Origin: Lachnospiraceae bacterium
GTDB taxonomy: Bacteria; Bacillota; Clostridia; Lachnospirales; Lachnospiraceae
Assembly: GCA_902363835.1 (NCBI GenBank)
Contig: CABJBM010000026.1
Location: forward strand, 23,285 to 87,284
Reading direction: 5' to 3'
DNA: 64,000 nt
Shown here: positions 40,701 to 48,294 of the stretch, one piece after another
How the letters are laid out: each line of letters begins with the position of its first letter
Position numbering within the stretch: the stretch's first letter is position 1
The notes under the pieces: generated by a model
What the model was told of the DNA's origin: nothing
The model's input: the letters and a program-made list of their open reading frames with translations, nothing else
The model's database searches: none
Program-made: the position numbers and the translations under genes

Positions 40701-43700
40701 AAAGGGCTTAAAGGAGGTGCTGTCATTTTGCCCGATAGGGCGGGGCACGCTGTCTGTACGATCCCATTTATCATCATTCGCCACGTTTACGGCATCAAAA
40801 AACTTGTCATAATTGTAAACAGAAATCATTCTTGCTTCTGCACTGCTATCTGCCTTTACTGATATGGTTTCCAGTACGGAAGTATAGCCGTTATTCTGGC
40901 TTTCATTTATAAAACCGTTGGTATAGCTATACAAAGAATCATTGCTTACAATAGCGTCTCTTGAATCTTTGTATAAGGGAGAAGTGACGTGCTGCACTTT
41001 GGTGTAAACCTTATTTACCAGAGCTGGAAATTTTTCGTTTTGGTCAAGCACATTTATTTCATTCCCCAGCCGGTCCTGCCAGATTACATTTCCATCATCG
41101 TCACGGTACAGTCCTTCCAGGTTTGATTTTAAGTACACCTTAAAGCGGAAATTGTCCATCTTCCTGGCTACCGTGTCCCTTCCAAGTCGCCCACCAAAGG
41201 TTCTTGTAAACCAATCGTCATGGACTTCGGTATAGGAATTGGTATCTTCGTATGTTTTTTCATCAATGGCCTTTGTGACTTTAATCTGCTGTCCGATGAT
41301 ACGTTCCTGAACAGAAGTTGGCGTTTCTCTTGTATTTCCGTCCTCAAGCAAATCTTGATACCCTTTGCATATCAAGCGCTGATTCTTTATGAAGGTTTTG
41401 CTGGTATCAAAGTCTGCGGAAGTAAAGGCCCCGGCTCCTGCTCCGGAAACACGTATTACGTATTCTGCATTGGATATGCTGGCTCCAGCCGTATATCCCC
41501 ATACATTATTTGAACCGATCTTACTTATATCTTCATTGGTAACAACGGTCTTTCCATTATGAAGCGCTATGGTAAAGTTACCTGATTTTGCTCCGGTAAG
41601 ATCCATATCTTTTGAACCAACATGGATGGTATACTGCTTTGCTACCTTATCATAGTAGTAATAGGTGCTGCCTTCCCGGTCCGCCACTTCTTCCATGGAG
41701 GTAACCTTTGGGATTTTGGACGAACTTACATTTTCCTCATTTACAATAACTTCCTTGTAATTCGGCTCCCAGACTTTTCTGGTTACGGGAGTATGGCCAA
41801 CGTAAGAGTTGTCATTTAAGTACCAGTAATCGTAAAGGATCTCTCCCGCAGCATAACGGAGGTACCTTTCACTGTCTGTTGGGTACATGGTTTTATCCGT
41901 TGGGATTCCATCGTCATCCACTTCATAGTCTGGTATTACGTTGATGATGTATTTGCCCGTGTTTCCTACTTCTGCGACATTTAATTCGCTGCCGGTATAC
42001 TTTCTTATGACGTATCTTCCGTAGGTTGTATTCAGTTTTGTTAAGTAAGCAGCTACAATATCACCACTGGAATTTGTCTGATACAGTAAGGTCCTCTCCT
42101 GGCTCATGCCAACAACAACCGTTACAATAGCGTTCCCGCCGTTGTACTCTATCTTTTGTAGACCGCCATAGGTAAATACTTTTTCATTGATGTAATAATT
42201 TAAAATCGCTTCAATAACCGACTTATTGTTAGTAACATTCTCAATTTCAAGAACCATTTCCGGTCTGCCATAAACAGTTTTTCCATTCACCATCCGTTTC
42301 TCATCATAGACCGGATTATCTGCCGTAGAATAATCGCCATCCTTCGGGGTTTCCATATGAAGAGAATTACGCATCATCTGTTCTAATTCAGCTTTCACAT
42401 ACTTTATGTTGCTATCTGAATTTGTAAAGATACTGGTAAACCTTACCGGATCACTGGCCGTAGCTGTTCCTTCCGTAGGAAGTTTATCTGCCTCTGTTCC
42501 AACTGCTTCATATGGAACCTTGATGGTTGCAGAAACTCCTGGCTTTTCAATCAAGTTTCCATTGATATCACGCTTGTAAACCAAATCTGATTCTGCCGTC
42601 AGATAGAAAGGCGCTTCCTTTGCATCAACCCATGATCCTCCATCCACTTGCTGGATTACTACCGGATTTAATGATACGTTATTTAAATAGACATCTGCAT
42701 CCTCCGGAATTCCATCAAGAACGACATTATAACCATTGGTTGCATCTTTTGATTTTGTTTCAAGAAGAAGTAAGTTTTCTTTATTTCCATAAGCGGCATT
42801 CCCCTCCGGAAAAGTAACCGCATTATATAGCTGTTTTGTGATCCAAGCTGATCCTACCGGGGCCGTTTTTGAATCAGCGGTGTCACCATAGGACTCACGG
42901 GTACCTTTCTCTGCATTTGTAACCTCCAGATCTTTTCCGGTAATGGAAAGTTCATATCCTTCGGAACGGGAAAGCTCTTTGATATAATAATTGCCAAGGA
43001 TTAAAGGTCTTCCGACCCAGCTATCTCCATTCATGGACTTATTGTTTTTATAGATACGGCCTCTTTCTTCCTGCGGCTGCGCCTTTTCATATCCGTCTTT
43101 TACGTAGAGGTTTTCCGGATAGCTCTTTCCGGTGTACTGGATTTCTCCGGTCTTGTAATTGTAGACACTATGAGGTCTTTCCGTTATTGCTAAGAAGGAA
43201 CCGTCCCCATTTTTATCTGTGGCTGCAACAGCAACAAGATCATTTGCATCAAATACCACTCCTATACCGGATATTACATTTCCACTGTCATCCCGCTGAG
43301 TGTCCGGTCCATATATAGGATCAGCTGCAAACAGGCCATATATCGCACCTTCTAAGGTGGCGTCTCCCTGGGTGTCTCCATAGGAATCATAGTTTCCAGA
43401 CTCCCCGGCCTTTAATTGCATATCCCTTTTATTGAAATGAACCTGACCTGGTACACGATGATCGTATACTTTAAAGGTATGAGCCGTATTGTTACTTGGC
43501 CCTTTGTCTACTTCCGGTTGGCTGTCCTCTTCTCCTTCTTCAAAACCTTTACTGGCTGCTTTGCTGAAAGCACTGAAACCAAGCATTGTTATCATAACTG
43601 GCTCTTCTTCCATATCTTCCGCTAAAAGACTAATTTGCCTTCTTTCTCTTGCTTCTTTAGGAAGGGCTGCCTCGGAATCCGTGGCCAGGTTATATCTTAA

Positions 43701-45851
43701 TGAAAGGTTCATAGAGCTCTTTTTAGCATGCGATGGAGTAGATTCATCATCATATAAGAATTCATCCGGGAGTTCTTCTTCCTCTTCTGAATCAAACTCC
43801 TCGTTATGTAATTCTTCATCAGCCTTTGCGGTAAGCTTTACGGTAATTTCCATCTCTTCCACAAAAGCAGTAGGAAGCCCGATAAACTTAAGTAATTTGT
43901 TGATGACTCTTTCTCCTAACGGCAGATCATAGGTCTCTTTCAGGATTAAATCTCCGCTTTCTTCAGAAGTATTTGAATATGTGGAAGGGCTTGCTACATT
44001 ATTGCTGTTATCAGTTAATAAAGATTTACTTTCATCTATCAGGTCGGATTCCTCTAATTCGGGAATTTCCCTGTTAGCTAGACTCTGCATTGCAAATCCT
44101 GCAAAGCTGTCCTTGCCATCCAAAATACCCTTTGTTATGTTACGGACATATCCTATGACTTTTATATCTGCATTACTGGAACTTTTCCACTTTTTAGATT
44201 TTTTCGCTTCGGAAGCTGCCGTTGTGATAATTTCCATGGGAACATCATCTGGATGTCCCGGATCATGAATGATATAACCATCTCTTGGCTTGGTTTCCCG
44301 GAATGTATAGTCATACTCAAGATTGATAAAGGTTTCATATGTAGCATCTCTTGCAGCCTTACAGCCTGATGCTTCAAATGCTTCTTCTTCAGAGGGCTCC
44401 TCTTCATTTCCACATTCCCAATGATGGAACACTCCTCCACTGGCCGCTGCACGGGCTTCGCATTCGTCTACCGCAGCCTGCCATTCCTCCATCAACCGTT
44501 CATATTCTTCTGACGCTTCGTCAGCTTCGTCACTTCCTTCTCCTTCTTCTCCACCTTCCGATTTATCAATTTCCGGTTCTGGGGGAATTGGATGGCCATT
44601 ACAGTAGGCATGACTAAAATCATAAAATCGGGTATCTTTATGAAAAATACGTCCACTGGCATTTGTTATCAGATCATCATCAAACACCAGCCAATCCCGC
44701 CAGGTTGTTGGATCTTCCCTCATGTTATTTTTGATGATTCCACCGTCAGATTCATCATTACTTAATTGGCTATCATTAAAGCGCTCCAATACCTGCCATG
44801 TGGAACCCTGTAATGGATTTCCAGTCTCATAATCCATTTTTTCCAGATCAACTTTATAATTGGACTCAAAGGTTTCTTTATGTTGGTAAACCTTTAAGGA
44901 CACATCTCCACCGCCTGGGGTCGGAGTAGGGGCATTCGTGCTGTATTTTGTAGTGAGGAAAAATTCACATGTTTTTTCTTTCACATTTCCTTTTGCCCGG
45001 TATAGCTGCTGGGAGCCTGGGATATTACACTGGAAATACTCCAAGTTGCCTGTGACTTCCAATACTCTAAAAATGGCAGGATCGTAGCTAATCTTCATAA
45101 CCGCTTCGGTTGGTTTCTGACCAGCCGGGACATTGGGGAAACTCCAGGAGAGATTCTGGCCTTCTGTATTAATAATCATACCTGGCGTTATTGGTGTAAT
45201 GTTGCAATATTTCCTAAAAGTTTCCCAATTGGAAAGCCCAGTTAATTGATACAGTTTTTTTGTATCTATCTGCCCGGGGCCACTTCTTAAATCATTGATA
45301 TACATAGCCTTGCCCTCGGAGTTATGCTTACCGATCAATTCAAGGATATCTTTTGGGTTTTTACAGCCTTCTGGAATGTTTGCTAATGACATAAAACCGT
45401 CATTTGCTAAAGTTTCTACCCAGTCTAAACCACCATTGTTTTTACCCTTTGACCATGCGACTTCTCTAGCTTCATCCGGATTAATACGACCAAAATATGC
45501 ATTAAGTTCTGACCTCCTATCGTAACCTCCAAATGCGCCAATATAGGCCCAGAACATTCTTTTCTGCTCAATGGTTCCTTCATTATAATTAATATCTGCA
45601 TTAACTTTGGAATAATCGTAATTGCTATGGGCCGAGGCGCCTTTGTTCATACAAAAGAAATAGGTTTCTCTTTCGTCACCAGGAGCTTTTCCTAGCAAAT
45701 ATGGATGCCCGGCCTGTCCGGAACCAACAAACACCAAACCAAACCCCCAAGAATTAAAAATACCAGGTGGCGAATATGTAAAAATAGGTGTTAAAAATAG
45801 AACAGCTGCAAGAAACCCGGCGATTTTCCGATTCAGTTTTATTCCTTTCAT
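31689..45851 (-). CDS. Giant LPETG-anchored surface protein with SpaA/Cna-B repeats
   Basis: About 4,720 residues from the ATG at 45851, which AGGAG supports (the ORF opens 12 codons earlier without a site). Order: signal peptide (about 1-32); Cys-containing N-terminal domain to about 300; Pro/Gly linker near 310; a first SpaA-like module interrupted by an acidic, probably coiled-coil segment (about 420-500); a long middle region of SpaA/Cna-B-like modules; a DUF11-like section near 3,700-3,850; and seven tandem SpaA modules (about 3,985-4,600) ending in motifs like LHEVKAPSGYL. About 18 such E-x-P-x-GY endings can be counted. LPETG lies at 4680-4684, followed by a hydrophobic helix and RRRRDKK. 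Such modules usually form Lys-Asn isopeptide bonds, giving a stiff fibre joined to peptidoglycan by sortase; no sortase gene is in the window. Confidence 0.9.
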   Translation of the reverse strand: MKGIKLNRKIAGFLAAVLFLTPIFTYSPPGIFNSWGFGLVFVGSGQAGHPYLLGKAPGDERETYFFCMNKGASAHSNYDYSKVNADINYNEGTIEQKRMFWAYIGAFGGYDRRSELNAYFGRINPDEAREVAWSKGKNNGGLDWVETLANDGFMSLANIPEGCKNPKDILELIGKHNSEGKAMYINDLRSGPGQIDTKKLYQLTGLSNWETFRKYCNITPITPGMIINTEGQNLSWSFPNVPAGQKPTEAVMKISYDPAIFRVLEVTGNLEYFQCNIPGSQQLYRAKGNVKEKTCEFFLTTKYSTNAPTPTPGGGDVSLKVYQHKETFESNYKVDLEKMDYETGNPLQGSTWQVLERFNDSQLSNDESDGGIIKNNMREDPTTWRDWLVFDDDLITNASGRIFHKDTRFYDFSHAYCNGHPIPPEPEIDKSEGGEEGEGSDEADEASEEYERLMEEWQAAVDECEARAAASGGVFHHWECGNEEEPSEEEAFEASGCKAARDATYETFINLEYDYTFRETKPRDGYIIHDPGHPDDVPMEIITTAASEAKKSKKWKSSSNADIKVIGYVRNITKGILDGKDSFAGFAMQSLANREIPELEESDLIDESKSLLTDNSNNVASPSTYSNTSEESGDLILKETYDLPLGERVINKLLKFIGLPTAFVEEMEITVKLTAKADEELHNEEFDSEEEEELPDEFLYDDESTPSHAKKSSMNLSLRYNLATDSEAALPKEARERRQISLLAEDMEEEPVMITMLGFSAFSKAASKGFEEGEEDSQPEVDKGPSNNTAHTFKVYDHRVPGQVHFNKRDMQLKAGESGNYDSYGDTQGDATLEGAIYGLFAADPIYGPDTQRDDSGNVISGIGVVFDANDLVAVAATDKNGDGSFLAITERPHSVYNYKTGEIQYTGKSYPENLYVKDGYEKAQPQEERGRIYKNNKSMNGDSWVGRPLILGNYYIKELSRSEGYELSITGKDLEVTNAEKGTRESYGDTADSKTAPVGSAWITKQLYNAVTFPEGNAAYGNKENLLLLETKSKDATNGYNVVLDGIPEDADVYLNNVSLNPVVIQQVDGGSWVDAKEAPFYLTAESDLVYKRDINGNLIEKPGVSATIKVPYEAVGTEADKLPTEGTATASDPVRFTSIFTNSDSNIKYVKAELEQMMRNSLHMETPKDGDYSTADNPVYDEKRMVNGKTVYGRPEMVLEIENVTNNKSVIEAILNYYINEKVFTYGGLQKIEYNGGNAIVTVVVGMSQERTLLYQTNSSGDIVAAYLTKLNTTYGRYVIRKYTGSELNVAEVGNTGKYIINVIPDYEVDDDGIPTDKTMYPTDSERYLRYAAGEILYDYWYLNDNSYVGHTPVTRKVWEPNYKEVIVNEENVSSSKIPKVTSMEEVADREGSTYYYYDKVAKQYTIHVGSKDMDLTGAKSGNFTIALHNGKTVVTNEDISKIGSNNVWGYTAGASISNAEYVIRVSGAGAGAFTSADFDTSKTFIKNQRLICKGYQDLLEDGNTRETPTSVQERIIGQQIKVTKAIDEKTYEDTNSYTEVHDDWFTRTFGGRLGRDTVARKMDNFRFKVYLKSNLEGLYRDDDGNVIWQDRLGNEINVLDQNEKFPALVNKVYTKVQHVTSPLYKDSRDAIVSNDSLYSYTNGFINESQNNGYTSVLETISVKADSSAEARMISVYNYDKFFDAVNVANDDKWDRTDSVPRPIGQNDSTSFKPFALIKKLLFGIGGAEKQYPSIHNNPDIKNLINTSDIAADNALRSDNVRQFAITWYLDDEVAKMVKDNQAGEKQSASDSESYQDEIYDKALSNAIKKAENYLKPFFAYDLDQIYSIAWDSAQDGGADKDHTTLSANTLFGDISGNSDGYYFATSKYLPYGTYVVAEQQPKFSNLGDFKNKHYQIDKPREVSLPSVYVDYDGSQATPEVTNDYYNYSAAMTQSEMERKYKIRFNEEAVHIIKGRNADGDFEVYKYGMDIDNIKNGVTGAGPGDYFALSQSAFKPYKNYYNEQDNRTDGNVPYYLSEGLSGREAVSKYYRYSSVAENKGTANNVPFPTESVGIEYKDNVTAMQGVQIAYDGKYAPMLVPWTIVASNNAVTEVADSALSPNGESSYKGFGYTKFYNRFFKTKLRIEKLDSETGENLLHDGALFALYAASREDGEYTDGLVKFYEADTRIEGSKEFLVAMGARNIALEGNVLKGTVPAGTPICKESEQVILTDQEGRRTGEFEVFTTTRDGPQAKEEDLTETSYQDQNTGYLITPQPLGAGTYVLCEVKPPAGYVRTKPVAIEIYSDKTTYYLDGNRDNRVTAAVYKDKTGEGPQGVTDMARIHVGNTPVRLEVSKIKDSNQSVTYKTNTRLEGTELELKQKYGTENLEYAYKNGTYLGYAWYKGTLEYIESRKAAGEEAEPVYVDGVFAGYGLISRPLDTADDNNRYAAGAQMTLYDAIEVKENGDGGDYGYDGVKVIRDRNNNVQSIQVLKGYAGTSIEFIREEDEEGSLNGDTGEGIWTYRTIERGDADILFYSLGELKVTENGLDGKLYGYDRNGNKVLVKNQESIYVLKAGQPVFELTGGDLAAVKYSSMDKYFTLSAETILYHLDSNGNRDAYVNPTTGMAYARNNGADPAKEGEKLLVWPVKISRTKTGAVIAREKIKTWRIASINADTDQEYITGTYDGNHFNKSVNPVLNGHGLPEYYQRSAETYKKGDPVYDIDGDYIRYKYDDLLPAYNNAAYRINNKADTKDIGKEEDTADDKKLYHRQGEAWIMENTWITGEKYPNDPFKTDMTVGQADMLKRVIPGTYIMEEIKVPSGYTKGFPEGVAIKETREVQETGMEDEKIKAEVVKTDAPNQYRINVMSDYQESLTVTEPKGAYSYGQVSGAHLALYKAKRVYTMDSVAYPKGYYLVKTESKPAEWTVENTVNNAPVRVVADWITDGTPKYFEGIPAGDYILEELDAAGGFIRSTMELTIKAVGGVQTINLKNDHTKLEVYKYYEDSTGKKMQLPNSHAAGLALYEAKTDYSGNIVMAGGKPVFDREKKIIEWMTDDLTEYTEKTGKSTGLIDRIKALLGLSKNQSSFITDFEDAYREKGEALTYLTWYTKDGERTAERSESLQTGKGEGMSNGAGHTAVQTWITDAGKTIRITIYRNVKNGALDPDGKLPLNFEYQFNYKEENGIKSYDTLEGMHRIDYLPFNAEKDGKRVGNYVLVEEKTPDGFETADPKAIILEEIGSVQRISLENEEKYINILKVVSDGTNEYAAEGAELALYRADDVGNFVEDEAHLIETWISGSDGRYTESDRFNGNIPEGFGLGDLKPHRIDKIPYGTFYIAELKPPSYMQKIEPVKILVGAERISIYRVVNAPAAGKLEIMKKASDTGKGLENARFKVTNQDIGAVWYMTTGIDGKADITGLPVGLVQTDGIIKPYTYTIEEISPPDLYQISEGMKKFQFDGTESRKEALYTCQVLNNPTEIHFKKTNFDNGMAVEGAEIAVYHAVAVNGEYQKDGQAIETLVSGPDGFTLTKKLSANQVYIMEELKAPLGYAPSKPVIFTLNKAGTGIRNVSNSFSVLRLASENGFIEALTVTGRVPVKVYTVLKDLDVGTELPPFVGTGSGQGVTAEDGMIDGHLYEITEYTRYSDGRTEKSFKETKRLYFNENEFYSLPSRTYLETRQELTDAEGNVLASWTVNEDNHDYTIKNPVTREDPIAQVTGSVGVGHSAVKTGNLIKYTVSYVNSYNHPADIRIKADLTDGLEYLRSTDYGVEQNGIVTWNLTDIAAHDSGTVDLIAVVSGETGTQAKAYFETNVNAVTKHTALTNPVVSDGSITIINKLTGTGIPDSTGHAEDQADEFTFRVRFTDSAGKTLTGYQAYGGSSENRIKGEGNITITGNGFITFAGLPYGTRYEITKEKKDGYENIPSSTGQTEKETITGEVSRAMQSAVFINNRNDETIREVLTAGGSYRLMETTTYSDGGSLTSGVYRFQINALGMVDNVDMEDRPVHLYFSKVDAETGEELAGGRYRLIDGETGTVIYEFTKEKGEKIVIPAELIIPGKKYSVREELSPEGYTYEKEIFFTAEESGIPETIIMQDKKTEIEIKKVDEVTGELLTGGRFSIREQETGTVIISLTPEGKPVFIKGLLTAGTTYELIEEEPPSGYACSEKVTFTVPEEAETIMVMMKDRKTEVLIKKLKGSLLIETPSEAIRQLPGSVLQVLNEDKSPTKALRTGNGLNAGDDLIFTTGQQFEELKGQLEAGKNYWLHEVSPADGYAYAEDIPFTVSLKGGTDIIVMIDNPTHVILSKKTITGKEELPGNHMSIKDKDGNVVEEWISGEQPHELIAKLKAGEHYWLHEIRPAHGYTYAESVSFTVSKNGTVDIVEMKNDVTVVRLKKVDSSGQPLKGAVLQVLDQQKSVVIPDFETTGEAIDITGRLVAGENYYLHEVKAPSGYLLSADIAFTVPKETELLEVTMTDPKKQSPGSNKMYLYKVDAVTGQGIKGVEFSIYRPDGSLYMTVNTGEDGYARFNIPANGTYTYKETRTAPGYLATDHTYFFTIQNGEVSDRSIISVANYPSPEVLIQKADAETLEGLEGAELEIRNETGMPVSTGITDGNGETSFLPQRAGKYTVHEIKAPEKYIKTDNYLTIYISDDGTVRGELVLYNRRPHVKKKGFITATYQSALNGLGIINHKGKGFWNWLSRLPETGDIGLGGGVLIGIGLIGAVSSIAIVRRRRDKKNEEQV

Positions 45852-45912
45852 AATACTCCTTTGCTTTCTACTTGATCCTTCCATCACATTTCAGGTGGAA
45901 TGGAAGGTAAAA

Positions 45913-45942
45913 TTCATACCACAATCACATCTATTTTTGCAA
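45913..45942 (-). promoter_or_regulatory. Candidate promoter of the giant surface gene
   Basis: On the minus strand TTGCAA (45937-45942), an 18-base spacer and TATGAA (45913-45918) lie about 62 bases ahead of the ATG and just past the upstream terminator, which suggests the giant gene has its own transcript. Confidence 0.45.
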
Positions 45943-45946
45943 AAGA

Positions 45947-45980
45947 AAAAGCTACCGATTATGATTAACCGATAGCTTTT
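45947..45980 (-). terminator. Terminator of the transglutaminase-like gene
   Basis: On the minus strand AAAAGCTATCGGTTA pairs with TAATCGGTAGCTTTT through a few G-U pairs, followed by a T-rich TTTTTCTTTT. It lies 26 bases past the gene stop and separates it from the giant gene. Confidence 0.8.
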
Positions 45981-46006
45981 CTTTATAAATTACTAATTTG
46001 AACTTT

Positions 46007-47056
46007 TTATTTGAATATTATAAGCGAAGCACGTTCTCCTCGAATGATTCCGTATGTGATATTGGGAAACTTTCCTTCCACACTTGTGGGAATCTCATAT
46101 CCAGTTCCGTCACAGTATTCTCCAAGTTGCTGATAATTTCCAAAATAATTTTTTTCGTACACATCTGCTACAGTAAAGTATTCATCTTTACTGGTTGGCT
46201 CATAGGCAAGCCATATATCATCCACTAGAAAAACTGGGTAAGCATGATTTACAGAACCGAGCTCACTTATGGGTAAACCAACGCATGCAGCGAGCAAAAA
46301 TGCCGCACTAGTATACCCACTACAATTTGCTTTTCCATCTACCAAACAACTATAAGAATATTGCGTTCCTTCCTGGTCCAAATAATCCGCCTGTCTGATC
46401 CTTTTTGCAATTCGCATCGACTTTTCATAATCGGATGCGTTTCTCCAGTCAAAGCTGTTTAAAAAGTTACGGATTTCTATAGTCAAAAGTTCTAATTTTT
46501 CCTGATTTACACTTTCTAATCCTGTGGTTGGATAATCAGTTAATTTTGCAATTGCAGCCAATTCCCTTCCATCAAAATAGATAAGAGAACGAGGGTCTTT
46601 GTTTTTGATAGCAAGATCTAGGGCATGCTGCAAAGGACCAGCAGCTTCATTAATGAAATTATATGGGTCACTCTTCCAAGCAGTCGTACCAGTAACTGGA
46701 CTGGTCACAAACCATGATTCCATATATCCTTTTAATGGATATTGTTGATCATAGTTTCCAGTATTAGCGCTTGATGAGTTGGCATTCTGTGTCTGCACTA
46801 CTCCATTCACAACCCATGCTCCATCTGCATTTACAGTGTAACCGTCCGGAGTGGTCGCATTAGTGAGCACATTACCATTTTGGTCAAAATAATAAGATTT
46901 CCCATCAATCCACTGCCAATTAGCAGCATAACTTCCATTATCATTCCGGTATTTCCAGTTACTTCCTTCCTGGACCCACTGGCCGGCAAAAGAAGTTGTT
47001 GCAGATCCAATTATTAAAATAGTAGACATTGCAGCCATTAATAATTTCTTTTTCAT
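46007..47056 (-). CDS. Secreted transglutaminase-like protein with cell-wall-binding repeats
   Basis: The 349-residue exported protein has a signal peptide (about 1-25), two aromatic wall-binding repeats (NWQWIDGKSYYFDQNG, then TTPDGYTVNADGAW) and a C-terminal transglutaminase-like domain. The likely catalytic residues are Cys245 in KANCSGYTSAA, His271 in VNHAYPV and a nearby acidic residue in DDIWLAYEP. Such domains act as cysteine peptidases or amide cross-linkers; which applies cannot be told. GGAGG suits the ATG at 47056. It lies just upstream of the giant isopeptide-type protein. Confidence 0.82.
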   Translation of the reverse strand: MKKKLLMAAMSTILIIGSATTSFAGQWVQEGSNWKYRNDNGSYAANWQWIDGKSYYFDQNGNVLTNATTPDGYTVNADGAWVVNGVVQTQNANSSSANTGNYDQQYPLKGYMESWFVTSPVTGTTAWKSDPYNFINEAAGPLQHALDLAIKNKDPRSLIYFDGRELAAIAKLTDYPTTGLESVNQEKLELLTIEIRNFLNSFDWRNASDYEKSMRIAKRIRQADYLDQEGTQYSYSCLVDGKANCSGYTSAAFLLAACVGLPISELGSVNHAYPVFLVDDIWLAYEPTSKDEYFTVADVYEKNYFGNYQQLGEYCDGTGYEIPTSVEGKFPNITYGIIRGERASLIIFK

Positions 47057-47096
47057 ACTCAATTCCTCCCTTAAAGCCTATTTTAAAATCTCTGGT

Positions 47097-47228
47097 TTGA
47101 CAACTCTATAAATTCGTGTTATTCTAAAGGTACAAAGGGTAGCCAACTCCACAGAGTGGCTTCCAAATATTAGTGATTTTTTATAAAATAATCATCCAAT
47201 GCTTGGTAGGCGGGGTGATTATTTTTTT
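47097..47228 (+). ncRNA. Candidate antisense antitoxin RNA
   Basis: A plus-strand promoter TTGACA (47097-47102), 17-base spacer, TATTCT (47120-47125) predicts a start near 47132. Transcription would end at the hairpin 47187-47223 followed by a run of seven T, giving an RNA of roughly 97 bases that is convergent with, and antisense to, the 3' part of the toxin mRNA. This is the layout of TxpA/RatA-type type I systems. Confidence 0.5.
47187..47228. terminator. Terminator shared by toxin mRNA and antisense RNA
   Basis: AATAATCA (47187-47194) pairs with TGATTATT (47216-47223). The plus side has a run of T to 47228; the minus side has TTTTAT. The toxin stop codon lies in one arm. Confidence 0.65.
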
Positions 47229-47320
47229 GTACCTTTGTCATTGCGGTTCACATATGTAAGTATTGCAACGATCAACGCTGCAATATTTATAATAGTCATC
47301 AATTCCTCATATGTGCTCAT
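47219..47320 (-). CDS. Putative holin-like type I toxin
   Basis: A 33-residue ORF, MSTYEELMTIINIAALIVAI then LTYVNRNDKGTKK. The MSTYEEL opening, one membrane helix and a charged tail match the holin-like toxin family (Hol_Tox, PF16935) related to TxpA/BsrG-type membrane toxins. GAGGAGG lies at good distance from the ATG. Its own promoter TTGTAA-17-TATAAT (47375-47403) and a convergent antisense RNA complete a type I toxin-antitoxin layout. Confidence 0.75.
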   Translation of the reverse strand: MSTYEELMTIINIAALIVAILTYVNRNDKGTKK

Positions 47321-47374
47321 GCAACCACCTCCTCTCGGAGATGGAAACCACCCGGCAGATTAGCTACCAAGATC

Positions 47375-47403
47375 ATTATACCATATCATGGTAGCCTTTA
47401 CAA
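47375..47403 (-). promoter_or_regulatory. Promoter of the holin-like toxin
   Basis: On the minus strand TTGTAA (47398-47403), a 17-base spacer and TATAAT (47375-47380) predict a start near 47368, giving a 48-base leader before the toxin ATG. GCTACCA and TGGTAGC flank the -10 box as an inverted repeat. Confidence 0.6.
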
Positions 47404-48294
47404 ATTTTTACTACATTTCTGCTCCTCAATCACTGCCTGGTGTAAAAGCTTTTTCTAATACAAGATCATGATTTCTTAAACGAAACTCTACACCTGCAAG
47501 TAGAATCTTAAAGAAATCAACCAAAACTATGGAATGGCACTTCCACTTTTTTATCTGCTTGACAATCCTAATACAAAAAGAAGCCCTTTACAACCAAACT
47601 CCTTTTCCACCTTAAATACCACAGTGAAGGCAACTTCTTTTGCTCTCTTCTTTAACCTTTCCATTTTCCTTACTGCTTTATCTCTTAGTTTATACTCTTT
47701 ATTCTAATACAATAAAAATGATTAATACTCGCTTTGCAGTTTTCTTTTATTCATGATAACCATTGCCCCCTAATCCTGCCTTACTTTTCCGCTATACTGA
47801 GTAAATCCCACATCGTACGCTAAATACTACAACGAAAAAACTCTTCCTCTATCAATAAGGATAGTATTCCATCGAATTTTATGGCACATGGTTTTTCGAC
47901 CCCAAACGTATCCGTAAAGGTGTTTTCCCACACACATCTCTAGTTATGCTACATTTATAGAGATTCCAGTTTCCCAATAAATCATTTCTAACAGTACAAC
48001 CCCTTTTTTGATTTTAATAGAAAACAATAAAAATCTCGTCATCCCTCCGCCTCATCTTAGCCGAAAAAACTGGCTGCATTATATTCCGACTCCTCTGAAT
48101 CAAAAAAACACTCTAATACAGGAGCCTCTAAGCCAATAAATTTTCTCTCCTTCACAACATCAGAACACACCATTACCACTCTATATGGTACTATTACTAA
48201 TTAACCCTTCCACAACTTTTCCAAAATAAACTTCTTTTCTATCGGTTAAATATATACGGTTATCAATGTACAAATTTACCTTTGTCTCTATTCT
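47404..48294. other. A/T-rich stretch without recognisable genes
   Basis: About 890 bases between the toxin locus and ssb. No ORF here has a ribosome site and coding-like sequence. The composition is more A/T-rich than the flanking genes. It may be decayed mobile-element DNA. No CRISPR, tRNA or clear terminator for ssb was found. Confidence 0.5.

Noticed and set aside
31919..44617. Many plus-strand reading frames opposite the giant surface gene
   Set aside because: They lack ribosome sites and families and mirror the repeats of the real gene.
47263..47293. Second plus-strand promoter inside the toxin gene
   Set aside because: TTGCAA and TATAAT are 19 bases apart, poorer than the TTGACA-17-TATTCT promoter at 47097, so it is not used for the antisense RNA call.
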